DNA from: Methanothrix sp.
GTDB taxonomy: Archaea > Halobacteriota > Methanosarcinia > Methanotrichales > Methanotrichaceae
Length of the DNA stretch: 6,416 bases
Direction: 5' to 3'
Assembly: GCA_023229165.1 (NCBI GenBank)
Contig: JALNZQ010000161.1
Location: forward strand, 1-6,416
The translations under genes were made by a program, and so were the position numbers. Below, piece after piece: positions 4,552 to 6,416 of the stretch; position 1 is the stretch's first letter; the number at the start of each line of letters is the position of its first letter. The notes below the pieces were generated by a model. The model searched no databases. It saw only the letters and a list, made by a program, of their open reading frames with translations, and was not told where the DNA came from.

Positions 4552-4644
4552 ATGATAAAAAGAGTAGGAAATATAGATGAATGGTATAATGCTTATTCTA
4601 TTATAGTTAATAAAGCTTTAAGTTCAGGACACTTATATATTTAA
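4552..4644 (+). CDS. Small ORF of unknown function, 30 aa
   Basis: ATG 4552 follows AAAGGATCGGAG: AAGGA (4539-4543) is at a usable distance, while GGAG (4546-4549) is very close. The peptide (MIKRVGNIDEWYNAYSIIVN...) is a mixed amphipathic sequence of unknown family. In the reconstructed empty site its ATG overlaps the stop of the 2550 gene (ATGA), which fits a coupled pair. Its own stop lies inside the AAGGA ribosome site of the next gene. It may be complete or the front of a shortened gene. Confidence 0.55.
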   Translation: MIKRVGNIDEWYNAYSIIVNKALSSGHLYI

Positions 4645-4653
4645 GGATTATTT

Positions 4654-4896
4654 ATGAAAACTTTATTAAAAAATGGAAAAGAAGAAGATGTGTTTATTGA
4701 AATAATTAAAGAAAGATTAGGTCATATAATATTATCATCTGATATTAAAGAACCTACTGAAGAAGAAATACAATTATTTTTAAAAAATAATTGCGATCAT
4801 ATTAATTGTAAGCAACAATTAGTATATGATAGAGATGGATGGCCTTATATTAATAGATATTGTGCAGTATGTAATAAATATTTAGGTTGTGTATAA
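4654..4896 (+). CDS. Small Cys-rich phage protein, 80 aa
   Basis: ATG 4654 is preceded by AAGGA (4643-4647) with a 6-base spacer. Residues 1-45 are acidic and helical (EEEIQLFLKNN). Residues 47-79 contain CDHINC, then RYCAVCNKYLGC after DGWPYIN, giving several Cys and a His suited to binding one zinc ion. Short phage proteins with a W-x-Y-x(3)-RYC-x2-C ending are common, with no known role, so only a zinc-binding structural or adaptor function can be suggested. The TAA shares its last base with the ATG of the GNAT gene (TAATG), so the two are translationally coupled. Confidence 0.75.
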   Translation: MKTLLKNGKEEDVFIEIIKERLGHIILSSDIKEPTEEEIQLFLKNNCDHINCKQQLVYDRDGWPYINRYCAVCNKYLGCV

Positions 4897-5330
4897 TGAG
4901 AATAAATCTTGCTAAATTAGAAGATATTCCTAAAATGCAATATATACATAAAGTATTTAAAGAAGTTGGTGGTCCAATTTTTAAGTATTATATTTTTTTA
5001 GATTATTTTAAATTACATATAAGTAAAAAAACTTGTTTTGTTATTAAAGAAGATAATAATATTGTTGGTGTGTTATGTTTAAAGAAAAAAAAATGGTATT
5101 GTGAAATAGAAAGTTTAGCAGTACAAAAAAGAATGAGAAAAAAAGGTGTAGGTAAAAAATTACTTAATTATACTATAAAATGGTGTAAAAATAATAGTTT
5201 TAAAAAAATTAAATTATGGTCTTATAAATATTTTGATGCAAGAAATTTTTATTTAAAAAATGGTTTTGATGAATTACCTTTTTCATATATTTCAAATTCT
5301 TACGTATTTAAAAAAGAATTAGATATTTAA
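4896..5330 (+). CDS. GNAT-family N-acetyltransferase
   Basis: GNAT enzymes move an acetyl group from acetyl-CoA to an amine; the acceptor here is unknown. The 144-residue product has the usual length and order: MRINLAKLEDIPKMQYI start, strand FVIKEDNNIVGVLCL (48-62), strand CEIESLAV (69-76), the CoA pyrophosphate loop R-x2-G-x-G at 81-86 (RKKGVG), and the late motif ARNFYLKNGFDEL. ATG 4896 overlaps the preceding TAA by one base and is preferred to a TTG three codons upstream, since GNAT proteins typically begin close to M-x-I/L-R. The gene has the same AT-rich codon use as its neighbours. In phages such enzymes may modify host proteins or toxins, but no target is indicated. Confidence 0.88.
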   Translation: MRINLAKLEDIPKMQYIHKVFKEVGGPIFKYYIFLDYFKLHISKKTCFVIKEDNNIVGVLCLKKKKWYCEIESLAVQKRMRKKGVGKKLLNYTIKWCKNNSFKKIKLWSYKYFDARNFYLKNGFDELPFSYISNSYVFKKELDI

Positions 5331-5331
5331 G

Positions 5332-6138
5332 ATGAATTTTAATAATGGTTATTATTGGATTAGAATTTATGATTTTAAAAAAGATCAAGTAAAAGTTGAT
5401 TTTGAAGATGATGGTAAAGGCACATTACTTGATGAATATTATCTTAAAGATATTTCATCGAGAGAAGAAGCTAAAGATATTGTAAAATCTCGTTCTAATT
5501 ATAAAAATTTATTATTTAGAAGACCTAAAAATCAAGATGGAGTATATGCTATAGTAATGGATAGTGATCAGTTTTTTTATGATAGATTTATGATTGAAAT
5601 AGATTCTTATTGTTTTTGGCATGAATGTCATAAAAAAATAAATGGTAAAAAAATGTTTTTTCCAAGTAGAAACATAGATGATAATAATATAGTTCATTTT
5701 TGTAGCTATGATTGTCTTAAAAAATTTGAAACGTCTTTATATTCTGAAGGTGAATTTCAAGAAAAAGAAGAAGGTGAAAAAGGGAATGTTTATGGCTATA
5801 TATATCAAATTTATAATAGAGAAACAAATAAATATTATGTAGGTCAGACTAAATATTTACCATTTTTTAGATGGCAAGAACATATAAAAGAAGGTGAAAA
5901 AGGCCATATTACAGACTTAGTATTTCTTGTTTTGTCTGAAGTTAGAAGAGAATATTCACTTAATAATATTCAACTTCAAACAAAATTAAATGATATGGAA
6001 GCTTGGTGGATTCAAAAACTTTCTGACCAAGGTTTAAATACAATGAATATTTCTAAACCAAAATTAACATTAGAAGAAATGAAAGAAAAATATAATAAAA
6101 TAGTAAAAGGCGAAATAGATCTTTTTGATTTTGAATAA
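5332..6138 (+). CDS. GIY-YIG nuclease-domain protein with N-terminal Cys4 cluster
   Basis: GIY-YIG domains are metal-dependent endonucleases found in homing, repair and phage proteins. The 268-residue product has an unassigned N-terminal region (1-90, YYWIRIYDFKKD...), then C94, C99, C124 and C128. The FCSYDCLKKF stretch recalls TRASH/MYM-type zinc knuckles. Residues 153-238 form the nuclease domain: GYIYQIYN (GIY position), KYYVGQT (YIG position, Gly171), R180 and H184, metal-binding Glu223 in LNDMEAWWI, and N236 in the closing LNTMN. All expected catalytic positions are present. The C-terminal 30 residues are charged and helical. ATG 5332 begins one base after the GNAT stop with no clear ribosome site, so coupling is likely. 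It might be a free-standing homing nuclease or a host-DNA-degrading enzyme; context does not decide. Confidence 0.85.
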   Translation: MNFNNGYYWIRIYDFKKDQVKVDFEDDGKGTLLDEYYLKDISSREEAKDIVKSRSNYKNLLFRRPKNQDGVYAIVMDSDQFFYDRFMIEIDSYCFWHECHKKINGKKMFFPSRNIDDNNIVHFCSYDCLKKFETSLYSEGEFQEKEEGEKGNVYGYIYQIYNRETNKYYVGQTKYLPFFRWQEHIKEGEKGHITDLVFLVLSEVRREYSLNNIQLQTKLNDMEAWWIQKLSDQGLNTMNISKPKLTLEEMKEKYNKIVKGEIDLFDFE

Positions 6139-6147
6139 GGAGAAAAT

Positions 6148-6333
6148 ATGTTTCATTTTCATAAATGGATTGCATTACCTATTAGTTTAGGTTTAATAAA
6201 AAGAGGCGTTATTGATAGAAGAGCCTGCTCTGTATGTAGTAGAACATTTATAAAAAAGGCGTTTTATAGGAATTTTTTTGGTAGACTTGTATGGATGGAA
6301 ACAAGAAAATATAATGAGAAGATAGATAAATAA
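6148..6333 (+). CDS. Small basic CxxC protein, 61 aa
   Basis: ATG 6148 has one of the best ribosome sites in the window (AAGGAG, 6137-6142, 5-base spacer), which overlaps the stop of the nuclease gene. The product begins MFHFHKWI and has CSVC at about residues 27-30, a His/Cys arrangement like the small H-K-W ... C-x2-C zinc-binding phage proteins (similar in outline to DUF1660). The C-terminal half is strongly basic (IKKAFYRNFFGRLV). No enzymatic role is visible; nucleic-acid or protein binding is possible. Confidence 0.7.
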   Translation: MFHFHKWIALPISLGLIKRGVIDRRACSVCSRTFIKKAFYRNFFGRLVWMETRKYNEKIDK

Positions 6334-6348
6334 AAAAGATAATAAAAA

Positions 6349-6416
6349 ATGATGTCAGAAGAAGAGCAAGCAAAAGCTGCATTAATATGGATGCGAGCAC
6401 AAGCAAAAGCAATAGA
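6349..6416 (+). CDS. Start of an unknown gene (3' partial)
   Basis: A frame opens with two adjacent ATG codons (6349 and 6352) and stays open to the window edge, giving MMSEEEQAKAALIWMRAQAKAI. It is rich in Ala, Glu, Gln and Lys, helix-forming, and somewhat less AT-rich than its neighbours, which favours real coding sequence. The ribosome site is weak (AAAAGAT about 11 bases upstream). The family cannot be judged from 22 residues. Confidence 0.5.
   Translation, partial: MMSEEEQAKAALIWMRAQAKAI

Noticed and set aside
4887..4895. TTG 4887 as start of the GNAT gene
   Set aside because: ATG 4896 overlaps the upstream TAA and gives the usual GNAT N-terminus; the TTG would add only three residues.
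1..6416. CRISPR array or retron
   Set aside because: No regularly spaced repeats and no reverse transcriptase motif (such as YxDD) were seen in any frame.

Overview
The window is a compact, very AT-rich stretch (by eye roughly a quarter GC outside one insert). Every gene is on the + strand, with many genes under 150 codons, start/stop overlaps of the ATGA or TAATG kind, and AAGGAG-type Shine-Dalgarno sites. Together with two leucine tRNAs, a GIY-YIG nuclease and a Panacea-domain protein, this looks like an accessory region of a tailed bacteriophage (or phage-derived segment) of a low-GC bacterium. TGG is used for Trp, and the intact genes end at ordinary stops. The host cannot be fixed from the sequence.

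Layout. 1-545: the tail of one gene, a 32-codon membrane-like ORF and a 105-residue protein of unknown function, closely packed. 547-782: tRNA-Leu(CAA), tRNA-Leu(UAG) and a decayed tRNA-Thr(UGU) that has lost its 5' D-arm half and its T-arm. 788-1106: the N-terminal part of a Dam-type (D12 class) adenine methyltransferase, frameshifted just before its FGGGAS motif and lacking its 3' half. 1172-2529: two small unknown proteins, then a 288-residue protein joining a CxxC/CxxC zinc ribbon to a Panacea (DUF4065, SocA-like) domain. 2550-2756: a small gene with an in-frame TAA that is also interrupted by a mobile element.

2752-4541 is an IS607-family insertion with clearly different composition. Its serine recombinase gene tnpA carries two in-frame TAA codons, while its RNA-guided nuclease gene tnpB looks full length with all RuvC acidic residues. 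Both borders are GG dinucleotides. Joining the flanks across them restores an open frame that ends in an ATGA overlap with the next gene, so the empty site can be read directly. A perfect 16-bp inverted repeat covers the -10 box of the likely tnpA promoter, and a 10-bp tandem repeat sits at the right end.

4552-6416: the gene train resumes with a 30-codon ORF, an 80-residue CxxC protein, a GNAT acetyltransferase, a GIY-YIG nuclease with an upstream Cys4 cluster, a 61-residue CxxC protein and the start of a further gene.

The most notable points are the exactly delimited IS607 element with a broken mover but an apparently intact guided nuclease, the TnpB lacking the usual zinc-ribbon cysteines, the zinc-ribbon/Panacea fusion, and the concentration of decayed genes (tRNA-Thr, dam, the 2550 gene, tnpA) between about 740 and 3440.
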